Positions 44,874-54,818 of a DNA stretch of 64,000 nt are shown here, in pieces (position 1 is the first letter of the stretch; each line of letters starts with the position of its first letter). This stretch comes from Mycolicibacterium austroafricanum. GTDB taxonomy: Bacteria; Actinomycetota; Actinomycetes; Mycobacteriales; Mycobacteriaceae. Location: positions 124,001-188,000 of the forward strand of contig NZ_CACSIP010000034.1 in the NCBI RefSeq assembly GCF_902705885.1, written 5' to 3'. Position numbers and translations under genes: made by a program. The notes under the pieces were generated by a model, which did no database searches, had not been told where the DNA came from, and was given only the letters and a program-made list of their open reading frames with translations.

Positions 44874-46370
44874 TCAGCGCCCCTTGCGTCGGGGCACCGA
44901 AAGGTACTTGTACTCCAGGAACTCGTCGATGCCGACTTTGCCGCCTTCGCGTCCCAGACCGGACTGCTTCACCCCACCGAAAGGCGCGGCGGGGTTGGAC
45001 ACCACCCCGGTGTTCACACCGACCATGCCGACTTCGAGACGCTCACTCAGATCCAGCGCACGGTCGATGTCTTGGGTGAACAGGTATCCGACCAGACCCC
45101 AGTCGGTGTCGTTGGCACGGTTGATCACCTCATCTTCGTCATCGAAGGGAACGATCGGAGCCACGGGTCCGAAAATCTCGGTGGTCATCAAGTCGGAATC
45201 TGCGGACACATTCGCCAGGACGGTCGGCGGATAGAAGTAACCGGGTCCCTCCGGCAACCGGCCGCCTGTCAGCGCGGTCGCGCCGCGCTGCAACGCGTCG
45301 TCGACGAGCCGTTGCACTTTCGCGCGACCGGCCGAGTCAATGAGCGGCCCCACCTCGGTTCCATCGTCCAATCCGTTGCCCACCCTCAACGCCGCCATCC
45401 GCGCCGCGAGCCGTTCGGAGAACGCAGCAGCGATGTCGCGGTGAACGTACATGCGGTTGGCTGCTGTGCACGCCTCACCCATGTTTCGCATCTTGGCCGC
45501 CATGGCACCGTCTACGGCGGTGTCGATGTCGGCGTCCGCGCAGACAATGAACGGTGCGTTCCCGCCCAGTTCCATCGACGAGCGCATCACCGTCGCGGCC
45601 GCCTGTCGCAGCAGAAGTTTGCCCACTCCGGTGGAGCCGGTGAAACTCACCTTGCGGGCCTTCCCGCTCGCCATCCAGCGCTCCACCACAGTTGCCGCAT
45701 GAGTGGTGTTGACGACGTTGAGAACTCCGTCGGGGAGCCCACTTTCCTGCAGAATCGCGGCCAGCGCCAACGAGCTCAGCGGAGTCTGGGGCGCCGGCTT
45801 GAGCACCATGGTGCATCCGGCGGCGACCGCGGGGGCGATCTTGCGTGTCCCCATGGCGAGCGGGAAGTTCCACGGGGTGATGAGGACGCAGGGGCCGACG
45901 GGTTCGCGGGTCACGATGATTCGGTTCGCCCCGTCACCGGTGGTGGAGTGGTCACCGGAGATTCGGACTGCCTCCTCGGAGAACCAACGCAGGAACTCGG
46001 CAGCGTAGGCCACTTCGCTCTTGGCCTCAGCGAGCGGCTTGCCCATCTCTGACGTCATCACTTCTCCCAGCCAATCCTGCCGGGCCATCACTAAATCATA
46101 GGCGCGGCGCAAGATTTCACTGCGATGTCGCGGAGCGGTACGCGCCCAGGAAGCTTGTGCATCAGCCGCAGCCGCTAGCGCGTCGTCTCCGTCTGCCGGG
46201 CCGGCGTCGGCGACAGCTGCAAGCACTTCACCCGTGGCCGGGTTCTCCACGTCGAAGACTCTGCCTCCCAGGGCTTCACGCCAGCGCCCGCCGATCAATA
46301 GCCCGGTGGGAATCGAGGAGATTCCGGAACGGGGGGTGGTCGAGGTGGGACTGGCCGTCGGCGCGGTCAT
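44874..46370 (-). CDS. Succinate-semialdehyde-type aldehyde dehydrogenase
   Basis: 498 residues from ATG at 46370 (MTAPTASPTS). ALDH core: ITPWNFPLAMGTRKIAPAVA, LKPAPQTPLS, FTGSTGVGKLLL, MELGGNAPFIV (catalytic Glu), GEACTAANRMYVH (catalytic Cys) and PFGGVKQSGLGREGG. Closest in pattern to NAD(P)-dependent SSADH (GabD). It is the last of four coupled minus-strand genes (ATGA overlap with the dehydrogenase before it), so its aldehyde probably comes from the aminotransferase-fold enzyme; 2-aminoadipate semialdehyde is one candidate. Confidence 0.85.
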   Translation of the reverse strand: MTAPTASPTSTTPRSGISSIPTGLLIGGRWREALGGRVFDVENPATGEVLAAVADAGPADGDDALAAAADAQASWARTAPRHRSEILRRAYDLVMARQDWLGEVMTSEMGKPLAEAKSEVAYAAEFLRWFSEEAVRISGDHSTTGDGANRIIVTREPVGPCVLITPWNFPLAMGTRKIAPAVAAGCTMVLKPAPQTPLSSLALAAILQESGLPDGVLNVVNTTHAATVVERWMASGKARKVSFTGSTGVGKLLLRQAAATVMRSSMELGGNAPFIVCADADIDTAVDGAMAAKMRNMGEACTAANRMYVHRDIAAAFSERLAARMAALRVGNGLDDGTEVGPLIDSAGRAKVQRLVDDALQRGATALTGGRLPEGPGYFYPPTVLANVSADSDLMTTEIFGPVAPIVPFDDEDEVINRANDTDWGLVGYLFTQDIDRALDLSERLEVGMVGVNTGVVSNPAAPFGGVKQSGLGREGGKVGIDEFLEYKYLSVPRRKGR

Positions 46371-49327
46371 CGGTGTGGCTCCTGTCGGGTGCGGGGGTCG
46401 AGGATCTGCGCTAGGTGTAGCGAAGCGCTCGGTGCAGGATTTCCGATGAGTTGTCGGGCCTGCATGTGGCAGCTGAACCCATCGGTGAGCACGACGGCTT
46501 CCGGGTCTGCCCTCAACGCCGGCGCGAGCGCCTGCTCGGCGACGGCCATGCTGACGTCGTAGTGTTGGCGCTCGAAGCCGAAGTTGCCGGCCACGCCGCA
46601 GCACCCGGTGGCCTCGCGAACGTGTTTGATTCCGACCGACTCCAACGCCCGGCGTTGCGTTGCGGCGCCGAACACTGCGTACTCGTGACAGTGGGTCTGC
46701 ACAGTGACTGAGGATGGCGGTGTGGCGCTCGGTGTCCAACCGCGGTCAGTTTCTGCACTGACCTGTTCGGCGAAGCTGCGAACGCGTCGTGCCACCCGGT
46801 GCGCGGCGGGGGTGTCGACGAGTTCGGGCAGGTCCTTACGCAGAGCTGCTGCACAACTGGGCTCAGTGACAACAATTGGACGCTTCGTCCCGTCGTCGAG
46901 AGCAGTGGCAGTGCGGACCAGCCGTTTTCGCGCCTGCCGAAGTTGACCGGTGGAGATCCAGGTCAATCCGCAACAGACGTCGGTGCGGACCTCTGCACGA
47001 TGGCCGGCGTCCTCGACGACGCGAAGTGCGGCCCCGGCGACCTCAGGTCGGAATCCTTTGGTGAACGAGTCCACCACGAGCACCACGTCACTGTGCCGCG
47101 TCCGGTCGGGTTTCAGTTCATGACGGAGCTGGCGCCTAGAAGCGAAGCGCGGGAGTGGCCGCTCGGTGGTCAAGCCGCCGATGCGCAGGCCGATGGAGCA
47201 CAGAGGACTCGCCAGAGCGCCGTTGACGAGCGGCGCCACCCGTGATGTCACGGCCAGCCAGCGGGGCAGCCAGCCCAGCGAGTAGTGCGCCATCGGGCGG
47301 ATCCGTCCGCTGTAGTAGTGGTCGAAGAACTCGGCCTTGTATGTCGCCATGTCCACGCCGGTCGGACAGTCCGACGAACACGCCTTGCACGAAAGGCACA
47401 AGTCCAGTGCCTCGCGCACGTCCTCGGACGCCCATCCCTGCTCGACGCTGCGGGCACCGCGGACCATGTCCTGCAGCACACGGGCGCGGCCGCGAGTGGA
47501 GTCCTTCTCATCACCGGTGGCCCGGTAGCTGGGGCACATGACGCCGCTGCCATGGGCTCGGCATCGGCCCACGCCGATGCAGCGCTGGACGGCTTCGGCG
47601 AAGGCTCCATCATCGGAACTGTTCGCCTCGTGCAGAACGAACGTCGTTTGCCATCGCCGGGCGGGGATGTTCGCCAATGCCAGTTGCTGGGTCACCGGCG
47701 CCGGATCGACGATCATGCCGGGGTTCAGGACATTGGTGGGGTCGAAGAGGTGCTTGAACCTGGCGAAGGCCTCCATGATTGTCGGGGAGTACATTTCGGG
47801 CAGGAGCTGCGATCGAGCCCTGCCGTCGCCGTGTTCTCCCGACAGGGTGCCACCGTGCTTGACCACAAGGCGGGCGGCTGCGGTGAGGAAAGTCGACATC
47901 ACCTTCCGGCCCTCGGACGTCCTTTGGTCGAATGTGATTCGGATGTGCATGCAGCCGGCCCCGAAATGGCCGTACATCACACCGACGAGATGAAACTGAT
48001 CGAGTAGGAGCCGAAAGTCGGCAAGGTAATCGGCGAGGTCTTTCGGGGCAACCGCTGAGTCCTCCCAGCCCGGCCACGAGGTGACGGTAGACCCGTCGGG
48101 CAATTTCAGCTGCGACGAGAGCCCGGCTCCGTCCTCGCGAACGCGCCACAGTTTCTTACGCTCGGCGGGGTCGCGGACTTCGCGGCAGTCCAGCGCCCGC
48201 CCGTTGGCCCGAAGATCACCCAGGAGTTTCTTCGCTTGTGCCGCAACGACGATGTCGTCCTCTCCGTCGAGGTCGACGTACAGCCAGGCGCGCCCGGCGG
48301 GCAGCTCGGAGACCGAGTCCTGACCGCGCCGAGCCTTCATGGTCGCCACGATCCGCTCGTCGATGCCTTCGATCGCGGCGGGCGAGTACTGCAGTATCGT
48401 CATCACGTCCCGCGCGGCATCCACGATGTCGTCATACGCCACGATGAGCAGCAACGCTGACGACGGCACCTCAACCAGCCGCATGGTGGCACCCACCACG
48501 ATCGCGCACGTTCCCTCGCTGCCGACGAGTGCGCGTGCGACGTTGAAGTCGTTCTCCGGTAGAAGATTCGCTAGGTGAAAGCCTGACACCTGCCGGGGTA
48601 TTCGACCCAGTTCAAGACGAAACTGCGACATGTAGTCAGCGGCCAGCGTCTTCAGACCAGCAGACAACTGGTTGGCTCGCACGGCAGCGGCCTCGTCCCC
48701 GGGATCGGTGGCCCTCAGCGCGGCTTGGGTAGCGGTCAGTCGGGTACCGTCGGCGAGAACGACGTCGAGGGACACCACATGGTCGCCGGTGCGGCCGTGG
48801 CGAACGGAGTGATTGCCGCAGGCGTCGTTGCCGATTGATCCTCCGACGGTGGCCCGGCTTCTGCTCGACGGGTCCGGCGCAAAGGTCAGCACGTTGCCCG
48901 TGTCTTGCTGGACGGCGTCGGCGAGGTCGGTCAGGATGACCCCCGGCTCGACGACGGCGGCCCGGCTTGCGGCGTCGATCGACACGATTCGATTCATGTA
49001 TCGCGACAGGTCGACCACGACTCCGCTGCCGATCGCGTTGCCGGCCATCGACGTTCCGCCGCCTCGTGGGGTGACGGGAACACCCGCATGATGGCATGTC
49101 GCCACGAGGCGGCTGACTTCATCGGGATCGCGGGGAAATGCGACGGCCAGCGGCGCGACGCGGTAATTCGATGCGTCGTAACTGTACTCGGCGATGCGTC
49201 TGCTGGTCGTGTCGATCTCAATCCCACTGGTAGCGAGCAGTTCGATGACCTCAACATCGTGTCGCACCGCTGTCGTCGGGCTTCGCCGCCTGGGCGAGGC
49301 GGTGTGGAACCGGCCTTCGTCGCTCAA
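46367..49327 (-). CDS. FAD- and 4Fe-4S-binding 2-hydroxyacid dehydrogenase (YdiJ/Dld-II type)
   Basis: 986 residues. N-terminal PCMH FAD domain (VTPRGGGTSMAGNAIGSG), FAD-oxidase C domain (GEHGDGRARSQLL), then 4Fe-4S motifs CIGVGRCRAHGSGVMCPSYR and CLSCKACSSDCPTGVD, and two CCG domains (VCCGLTWIS, GCCGVAGNFG). Same layout as E. coli YdiJ, a D-2-hydroxyglutarate dehydrogenase, and fused D-lactate dehydrogenases. The TTG at 49327 overlaps the aminotransferase stop (TTGA) and is used; a GTG at 49267 is possible. It would feed electrons to the respiratory chain. Confidence 0.87.
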   Translation of the reverse strand: MSDEGRFHTASPRRRSPTTAVRHDVEVIELLATSGIEIDTTSRRIAEYSYDASNYRVAPLAVAFPRDPDEVSRLVATCHHAGVPVTPRGGGTSMAGNAIGSGVVVDLSRYMNRIVSIDAASRAAVVEPGVILTDLADAVQQDTGNVLTFAPDPSSRSRATVGGSIGNDACGNHSVRHGRTGDHVVSLDVVLADGTRLTATQAALRATDPGDEAAAVRANQLSAGLKTLAADYMSQFRLELGRIPRQVSGFHLANLLPENDFNVARALVGSEGTCAIVVGATMRLVEVPSSALLLIVAYDDIVDAARDVMTILQYSPAAIEGIDERIVATMKARRGQDSVSELPAGRAWLYVDLDGEDDIVVAAQAKKLLGDLRANGRALDCREVRDPAERKKLWRVREDGAGLSSQLKLPDGSTVTSWPGWEDSAVAPKDLADYLADFRLLLDQFHLVGVMYGHFGAGCMHIRITFDQRTSEGRKVMSTFLTAAARLVVKHGGTLSGEHGDGRARSQLLPEMYSPTIMEAFARFKHLFDPTNVLNPGMIVDPAPVTQQLALANIPARRWQTTFVLHEANSSDDGAFAEAVQRCIGVGRCRAHGSGVMCPSYRATGDEKDSTRGRARVLQDMVRGARSVEQGWASEDVREALDLCLSCKACSSDCPTGVDMATYKAEFFDHYYSGRIRPMAHYSLGWLPRWLAVTSRVAPLVNGALASPLCSIGLRIGGLTTERPLPRFASRRQLRHELKPDRTRHSDVVLVVDSFTKGFRPEVAGAALRVVEDAGHRAEVRTDVCCGLTWISTGQLRQARKRLVRTATALDDGTKRPIVVTEPSCAAALRKDLPELVDTPAAHRVARRVRSFAEQVSAETDRGWTPSATPPSSVTVQTHCHEYAVFGAATQRRALESVGIKHVREATGCCGVAGNFGFERQHYDVSMAVAEQALAPALRADPEAVVLTDGFSCHMQARQLIGNPAPSASLHLAQILDPRTRQEPHR

Positions 49328-50679
49328 TGAAGTTCCTCGTTGAGAACAACGGCGAGACTCTCCAACATTCGGTCAGCATCGCTGATCGAGAATGGAAGTG
49401 GCGGACGGACTTTGAGAACGCTGCCTCGAGGTCCTGAAGCGGAGATCAGAACGCGTCGACGGCGCATGTGGTTGACTACCCGCAGTGCCGCTTGCCCATC
49501 TGGAGTGTTGGAGTCTCTGTCGGTCACGATGTCCACGCCGACAAACAATCCCGCACCTCTCACCTCAGCGATCTGTTCGTAACCGGCTGCCAGTTTGGAG
49601 ATCTCAGACTGAATGTAGTTGCCGACATTGTCGGCGTTGCCGACGAGGCCTTCGTCGTTGATCACGTCCAAAACCGCTTGGGCGGCCGCGATGGATACCG
49701 AGTTCCCACCAAAGGTGTTGAAATATCGGATGTTGCGACCGAACTCGACAAGCAGTTCCGGACGGAAAGCTGCCGCGGCGATGGGAATGCCGTTGCCCAT
49801 CGGCTTGCCGGTCGTCACGATGTCGGGAACCAAACCGTGTCGCTGAAATCCCCACCAGTGCTGGCCGGTCCGCCCGAATCCCGGTTGCACCTCGTCGGCG
49901 ATGAAGAGTCCGCCAACGTTGTGGACCTCTTCGAGAATTGGCTGCAGGAATCCCGCAGGATGGGCATAGATGCCGTCGGAGGAGAAGATCATGTCGGCGA
50001 TGAACGCCGCGACCCCGAAACCGTGGCGTTCCAGATCGGAGATAGCTTCTCGGATCTCACGACGCATGACGTCAGCCACGTTCTCCTCGCCGCCGTGCCG
50101 AAGACTATCGGGTGCGCTGATCGTACGCACGTGCGCTCCCAGCGGGACACCGGCGCCCAGCGACGGCGAGAATGTCGACACGTCCGAGGTGAGGCCATGG
50201 TAAGCACCGGCCGTGACGATGATCCCTTGCTTGCCGGTGTAGTACCGGGCTACCCGCATCGCGAGATCGTTGGCCTCCGAACCGGTGCAGGTGAACATGA
50301 CATGCCCGATTTCGGCGGGCATGGTGCCCAGGAACTGCTCGCTGTAGCTGAGGATCGACTGTTGGATGTACCGGGTGTTGGTGTTCAACGTCGCGAGTTG
50401 TCGATGAATCGCCTCGACGACGTAGGGATGGCAATGGCCGACGCTTGCGACATTGTTGTAGACGTCGAGGTAGTCGTTGCCGTCGGCGTCGTAGAGCAGC
50501 GTGCCCGCGGCGCGGACGATTTCGACCGGGTCTTGGTAGAACAGTCGGTATCCGGGTCCGAGAAGGCGTTCCCGCGCGTCAACCTGTTCGCGGGTCCGAG
50601 GTGGCAACTCGTCGATGCGTGACTTGTCGAAACCGTTCACCATGGGGTCGGACGCCTTAGGTCTACGAGGCTTGGTCAT
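49324..50679 (-). CDS. Class-III aminotransferase-fold enzyme, phospho-lyase-like
   Basis: 451 residues. PLP Lys292 in VTTGKPMGNGIPIA, cofactor motif ADEVQPGFGRTG (261-272). The motifs NNVASVGHCHP (75-85), LNTNTRYIQ (98-106) and GKPMGNG match what I recall of ethanolamine-phosphate and 5-phosphohydroxylysine phospho-lyases (INNVAHVGHCHP, GKPMGNGHP) better than GABA transaminase (usually GKS.GGG.P). Starts 2 bp after the kinase gene, the natural partner of a phospho-lyase. An ordinary omega-transaminase is the alternative. Confidence 0.8.
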   Translation of the reverse strand: MTKPRRPKASDPMVNGFDKSRIDELPPRTREQVDARERLLGPGYRLFYQDPVEIVRAAGTLLYDADGNDYLDVYNNVASVGHCHPYVVEAIHRQLATLNTNTRYIQQSILSYSEQFLGTMPAEIGHVMFTCTGSEANDLAMRVARYYTGKQGIIVTAGAYHGLTSDVSTFSPSLGAGVPLGAHVRTISAPDSLRHGGEENVADVMRREIREAISDLERHGFGVAAFIADMIFSSDGIYAHPAGFLQPILEEVHNVGGLFIADEVQPGFGRTGQHWWGFQRHGLVPDIVTTGKPMGNGIPIAAAAFRPELLVEFGRNIRYFNTFGGNSVSIAAAQAVLDVINDEGLVGNADNVGNYIQSEISKLAAGYEQIAEVRGAGLFVGVDIVTDRDSNTPDGQAALRVVNHMRRRRVLISASGPRGSVLKVRPPLPFSISDADRMLESLAVVLNEELH

Positions 50680-50681
50680 TG

Positions 50682-51770
50682 TCAGTCCTTTTCTGCCGGA
50701 GACGTTGTCGCACCGGTCTTCGCCAGCAGCGCTTCAACCGTGGGTGTGGCCACCGACAGTGCGCAGCGCAGCCTGGCCCAATCGAGCGCCGAATGTGACA
50801 GTCCGTAGTTACGGCTGTCAGGATGGACGTCTGCGCGCCAGCCGAAGACCAAGGCGCGCAGAAGGAGCCGTGCAGGGGCGGCGATCGCCAGCAGCATGAT
50901 GTCGCGGTCGGCCAACGGCCGCACAGACCGATACCCACGCACGATGTGCAGAGCGCTGCTCCACGGCCGCTGCTCGTCGACGCCGATCTGATTGGCCACC
51001 GCGACAGCCAGTTCGAATATCAGGGGGCTACGCACCACGTCACCGAAGTCGATGATCCCCGTCACGAACTCCTTGGAGATCGGATCGACAACGACATTGA
51101 AGGGACTGAAATCGCCGTGAATCATCTGGGTTTCGAGCGCGTGGAATCGGGGTGCGACAACGGCTTCGAACTGGTCGAATATCCACGTAGCCATAGTTAC
51201 GTCGTCCCGGTCGGTGACCAACTCCAGCAGGGGCCGCAGGTGCAAGAAGTTCTTGAGGTCCCAGATGAGCAGCCGCGACTCATCCAGATGCCGAAAGTCG
51301 GTCAGTGCGGAGTCCAATCGGGCCAACATTGCACCGACACTGGCGAACTGAGCAGACGTCGGCTTCGCTTTGGCGAGAAGGACCCCTTCGAGGAAGCTCA
51401 GCACACGCAGGATACGGACATTGCCGCGGGGGTCGACGACGGCAGACTCGACCTGGCCGTGCGTGCCGCGAATCAGCCGCTGGGCCGGGATCGCCTGGGA
51501 CGAGCTCTCGAGATGCAGCATGACCGCACACTGAAGGTTGACAAGCTGGGCACTCTCCGTGGTAGGAGCGATCTTGACGAGGTATTGCCCGCTGGCCGTG
51601 GCGAGATGGAATGTGTCGTCCTTCTCCGTGGGAATGCGGGTCAGCTCACCCGTCAGGTCGTACAAGCGGCGAAGTTCGGCCGCGACCTGCTGTTCGGGGA
51701 ACTTCTCGGCGATCGACTCCAGCGCGCTCTCCTTGGCGATCTGCGCGAGTTCGTCCGAACCGTTGATCAC
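50682..51770 (-). CDS. APH-fold small-molecule kinase (hydroxylysine/homoserine kinase-like)
   Basis: 362 residues. Catalytic loop IHGDFSPFN (217-225), metal site GIIDFGD (238-244), ATP Lys in YLVKIAP (63-69). APH/choline-kinase fold. First gene of a four-gene operon in which an aminotransferase-fold enzyme follows at 2 bp. In animals this pair is hydroxylysine kinase (HYKK/AGPHD1) and 5-phosphohydroxylysine phospho-lyase; bacterial fusions of the two domains exist. Substrate here is inference: hydroxylysine, ethanolamine or another hydroxy-amine. No resistance function is suggested. Confidence 0.8.
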   Translation of the reverse strand: MINGSDELAQIAKESALESIAEKFPEQQVAAELRRLYDLTGELTRIPTEKDDTFHLATASGQYLVKIAPTTESAQLVNLQCAVMLHLESSSQAIPAQRLIRGTHGQVESAVVDPRGNVRILRVLSFLEGVLLAKAKPTSAQFASVGAMLARLDSALTDFRHLDESRLLIWDLKNFLHLRPLLELVTDRDDVTMATWIFDQFEAVVAPRFHALETQMIHGDFSPFNVVVDPISKEFVTGIIDFGDVVRSPLIFELAVAVANQIGVDEQRPWSSALHIVRGYRSVRPLADRDIMLLAIAAPARLLLRALVFGWRADVHPDSRNYGLSHSALDWARLRCALSVATPTVEALLAKTGATTSPAEKD

Positions 51771-51949
51771 GGCGCCGACGCCTGCATTAGTTCGGCCCGC
51801 GTGGAGCGACGCCTCGCTGCGACACAGCTATCGACGGGGTTCGGCATCCGTGATCTGTTTCCTTTGTGATCGCGGGACGCGCCACCGCTGGCGATGCGCG
51901 CTCCCGAGCCAACACTCGATCGGTCATCCGGGCCGCTGCCCGGTCGGAG

Positions 51950-51967
51950 CAACTGTAGAACATTAGG
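51950..51967 (+). promoter_or_regulatory. Candidate GntR operator, copy 1
   Basis: CAACTGTAGAACATTAGG. Shares CAACTGT-NN-AACA-Y-TAGG with copy 3 (52936-52953). About 180 bp upstream of the kinase start and 75 bp before the GntR start. Confidence 0.55.
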
Positions 51968-52014
51968 GCAGAATAGCCAAGGCGCAGCTCCGTCGCCGCG
52001 TCTTAGCCCTGCAT

Positions 52015-52029
52015 GCTGTTTAACAGTTG
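52015..52029 (-). promoter_or_regulatory. Candidate GntR operator, copy 2
   Basis: Minus-strand reading CAACTGTTAAACAGC; on the plus strand the core CTGTT-T-AACAG (52016-52026) is a palindrome. It ends 13 bp before the GntR start codon, a position fitting autorepression. Confidence 0.6.
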
Positions 52030-52041
52030 TACGCTGTAGCT

Positions 52042-52719
52042 ATGTCTGTGGCAGATCGCATCCGAATCGTCGGGCGCAGCAGTGCGCAACAGATCGCCGA
52101 CGGGTTGATGGATATGATCCTCGAGGGAGAGCTGAAGCCCGGCGAGCGCATTCGGGAAAGTGTTATCGCCGATCAGCTGGGAATTTCGCGCAATACGGTT
52201 CGTGAAGCCGTGCGGCTTCTGCAGGGGACGGGGCTGGTTCGGTACGTTTTCAATCGCGGCCTGGCGGTATGGGACCCCTCCGACGAGGAAGTCCTGGACA
52301 TCTATCGCGCGAGACTTCATCTAGAGACGGCTGCCGCGGCATCAGTGGGATACGACACCGACCTGACGAAGCTCGCGACCGCCATGGAAGCCCTGAAGGT
52401 GGCGATGTCGACCGAGGATCCGCGCACGATCGTGGAGAAAGACCTGGACATTCACCGCGCGATCGTGGGGTTGATGAATAGTCCACGGCTGAACAAGTTC
52501 TATGACGAGCTACTTGGCGATCTCCGATACTTCCTTCTCATTCTGTCCTTGGATCACCACGAGTACGAGAGCGACTCGACTCTCGAAGAGGAACATCAGC
52601 GGATTGTGACAGCCTTCGCTTCCCGTGACCCCGAGCTGGCGCGCACCACAATCGCCGAGATCATCACGGAGAACCGCGACAAGGTGCGCAAGATCCTGGC
52701 CATTCGTTCGGCCGGCTGA
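52042..52719 (+). CDS. GntR-family (FadR/FCD) regulator
   Basis: 225 residues from ATG at 52042 (MSVADRIRIVG). N-terminal winged HTH: IADGLMDMILEGELKPGERI then ADQLGISRNTVREAVRLLQG. C-terminal FCD domain: RARLHLETAAA, DLDIHRAIVGLMNSPRL and EEEHQRIVTAFASRD give the metal/ligand His set (HRAI, EHQRI). FCD regulators usually sense organic acids. It sits between the two divergent catabolic gene groups and three copies of one motif lie in the gaps, so it probably controls both. Confidence 0.87.
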   Translation: MSVADRIRIVGRSSAQQIADGLMDMILEGELKPGERIRESVIADQLGISRNTVREAVRLLQGTGLVRYVFNRGLAVWDPSDEEVLDIYRARLHLETAAAASVGYDTDLTKLATAMEALKVAMSTEDPRTIVEKDLDIHRAIVGLMNSPRLNKFYDELLGDLRYFLLILSLDHHEYESDSTLEEEHQRIVTAFASRDPELARTTIAEIITENRDKVRKILAIRSAG

Positions 52720-52935
52720 CCACGCCCATCCCGGCAGTCAGCACTCACTGAAGTCACATGACTTCGCTGTTCGCAGAACGCATCTCGGAGGAGCTGAGTG
52801 CACCCGCCGGGGGTATGCGGTAGGTCGCGCGACAAAACCGGCACGGCCGGTATTCACTCTCGGGGGTCCGCATCTGGCGAAAGCTTCACGCTGTTGTCTT
52901 GCACACCCCGTCCGCCTGTGCTTAAGTCAATAGCG

Positions 52936-52953
52936 CAACTGTTCAACACTAGG
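52936..52953 (+). promoter_or_regulatory. Candidate GntR operator, copy 3
   Basis: CAACTGTTCAACACTAGG, 49 bp before the aldehyde dehydrogenase start at 53002. The rest of the 282-bp gap (52720-53001) shows no gene. Confidence 0.6.
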
Positions 52954-53001
52954 ACACGGCCGGTTATTCAGGTCGTCGGAGCCAGTTTGGAGACATCTCA
53001 C

Positions 53002-54435
53002 ATGGCGGACGGCCATCTCATGTACGTTGCGGGCGAGCATGTTCCCGCCGCGAGCGGCGCGACCGAAGCGGTCATCAACCCTGCCACCAACGAGCAGATC
53101 GCGACCGTTCCCCTCGGCGACGCGACCGACGTGGATCGCGCAGTAGCCGCGGCGGAGGAGGCGTTCGATGACTGGGCGGCCACCACCCCCGGTAGGCGGG
53201 CCGAATTGCTGCTGAAGCTCGCCGATCGGCTGGAAGCTCATGCCGAGGAGTTCGCCCAACTAGAGTCGCAGAACGTCGGCAAGCCCGTCGCGGTGGCGCG
53301 CGACGAGGTTCCTTTCGGAGTGGACAACATGCGCTTCTTCGCCGGCGCCGCCCGCGTGCTGGAGGGCCGTGCCGCCGGCGAATACTCTGCCACCCACACC
53401 AGCATCATCCGTCGAGACCCGCTCGGCGTCGTGGGCAGCGTTGCACCGTGGAATTTCCCCCTCGTCATGGCGATCTGGAAGATCTGCCCGGCGCTGATGA
53501 CCGGAAATACGTTGGTGCTCAAGCCAAGCGAGCAGACGCCACTGTCCACACTGCGGTTGGCCGAACTCGCGGCGGATCTCTTCCCACCCGGCGTCTTGAA
53601 TGTTGTCACCGGCCATGGCGACACCGTCGGCGCGGCTTTGACCTCGCACCCACGGGTGCGGATGAGCTCGCTGACCGGCGACACCGCAACCGGCAAGGTG
53701 GTCGCCCGCGCCGGCGCCGATAATCTCAAGCGTCTGCATCTCGAATTGGGCGGTAAAGCACCGGTATTGGTGTTTGATGACTGCGATGCAGAACTAGCCA
53801 TAACCAAGATCTGCGAAGGCGGGTACGGGAACTCCGGCCAGGACTGCATGGCTGCCTCCCGGGTGTACATCGCCGATGGAATCTACGACGAATTCGTCAC
53901 CGAACTCACCCGAGCCGTATCGAAGGTCGCCATGGGCCAGCCCGAACTCGAGTCCACCGAGATGGGCCCGGTGATCTCCGAACGCCAGCGCGACCGCGTA
54001 GCGGGCTTCGTGGACCGTGCGACCGCCACCGGACCGGCCACGCTCGCCGTCGGCGGACTCGGTACCGGACCCGGCTTCTGGTACAAGCCTTCGCTGGTCA
54101 TCGACGCCGCCCAAGACTCCGAGATCGTGCAGAAGGAAGTCTTCGGCCCAGTCGTCACCACCACCCGATTCAGTGACGAGGTACAGGCCTTTGCCTGGGC
54201 CAACGATGTCGAATACGGCTTGGCGGCATCAGTGTTCACGAAGGACGTCGGCCGCGCGATGCGTGCCGCCCGCAAACTCCAGTTCGGCACGGTGTGGATC
54301 AATGACCACCTTCCGATCGTGTCGGAAATGCCGCACGGGGGATTCAAGCAGTCCGGCCACGGCAACGACATGTCGATCTACTCCGTCGAGGAGTACACAG
54401 AAATCAAGCACATCATGATCAACCTCGAGTCTTGA
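53002..54435 (+). CDS. Aminoaldehyde-type dehydrogenase (PatD/gamma-aminobutyraldehyde DH-like)
   Basis: 477 residues from ATG at 53002, GGAGA 8 bp before it. ALDH motifs: [55 protein letters not shown] (Glu), [15 protein letters not shown] (Cys), [23 protein letters not shown] and the tail EEYTEIKHI resemble gamma-aminobutyraldehyde (PatD/YdcW) and related aminoaldehyde dehydrogenases. First of four plus-strand genes behind GntR; likely oxidises the aldehyde made by the flavoprotein or amine oxidase step. Confidence 0.85.
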   Translation: MADGHLMYVAGEHVPAASGATEAVINPATNEQIATVPLGDATDVDRAVAAAEEAFDDWAATTPGRRAELLLKLADRLEAHAEEFAQLESQNVGKPVAVARDEVPFGVDNMRFFAGAARVLEGRAAGEYSATHTSIIRRDPLGVVGSVAPWNFPLVMAIWKICPALMTGNTLVLKPSEQTPLSTLRLAELAADLFPPGVLNVVTGHGDTVGAALTSHPRVRMSSLTGDTATGKVVARAGADNLKRLHLELGGKAPVLVFDDCDAELAITKICEGGYGNSGQDCMAASRVYIADGIYDEFVTELTRAVSKVAMGQPELESTEMGPVISERQRDRVAGFVDRATATGPATLAVGGLGTGPGFWYKPSLVIDAAQDSEIVQKEVFGPVVTTTRFSDEVQAFAWANDVEYGLAASVFTKDVGRAMRAARKLQFGTVWINDHLPIVSEMPHGGFKQSGHGNDMSIYSVEEYTEIKHIMINLES

Positions 54436-54473
54436 TCGCAGAACCGGTCTCACAACACTTCTGGAGCCATTTG

Positions 54474-54818
54474 ATGACTGCCCCCAACCGCGCCGTAGTA
54501 GCGGTCAATCTGTTCTCGATGCTGCCCGGCGTGGACCCTGCCGACTTCGAACGCTTCTCCACCGAGGTCGACCGGCCGACGTGCCTGGCCCACAACGACA
54601 TCGTTCGGCGGTTCGAAGCGTTTCGGGTCGACGAGGCACCCGATGGAGCTCCCGCGGACATCCTCGAAGTCATGGAGGTCAATGACTGGGCAGCATGGGA
54701 ACGGCTGCGAGACACCCACCCCACCATGAAGCCCGTCACCGACGGCTTCAACGAACTCGTCGATCCCGCCACTGTTCGCACCTACTTCGCCCACGTCATT
54801 CCGGGAGAACTTCAATGA
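54474..54818 (+). CDS. RedY-like (ferredoxin-fold) small protein
   Basis: 114 residues from ATG at 54474 with GGAG before it. AVVAVNLFSMLPGVDPADFE, then FEAFRVDEAP and VMEVNDWAAWERL: the dimeric alpha/beta barrel pattern of RedY/HapK-like proteins. Possible cyclase, isomerase or binding role; not assignable. Its stop overlaps the flavoprotein start (ATGA, 54815-54818), tying it to that enzyme. Confidence 0.6.
   Translation: MTAPNRAVVAVNLFSMLPGVDPADFERFSTEVDRPTCLAHNDIVRRFEAFRVDEAPDGAPADILEVMEVNDWAAWERLRDTHPTMKPVTDGFNELVDPATVRTYFAHVIPGELQ

Noticed and set aside
46371-46739. N-terminal extension of the semialdehyde dehydrogenase to 621 residues
   Set aside because: The extra part overlaps the dehydrogenase gene before it; ATG at 46370 with the ATGA overlap gives the normal ALDH length.
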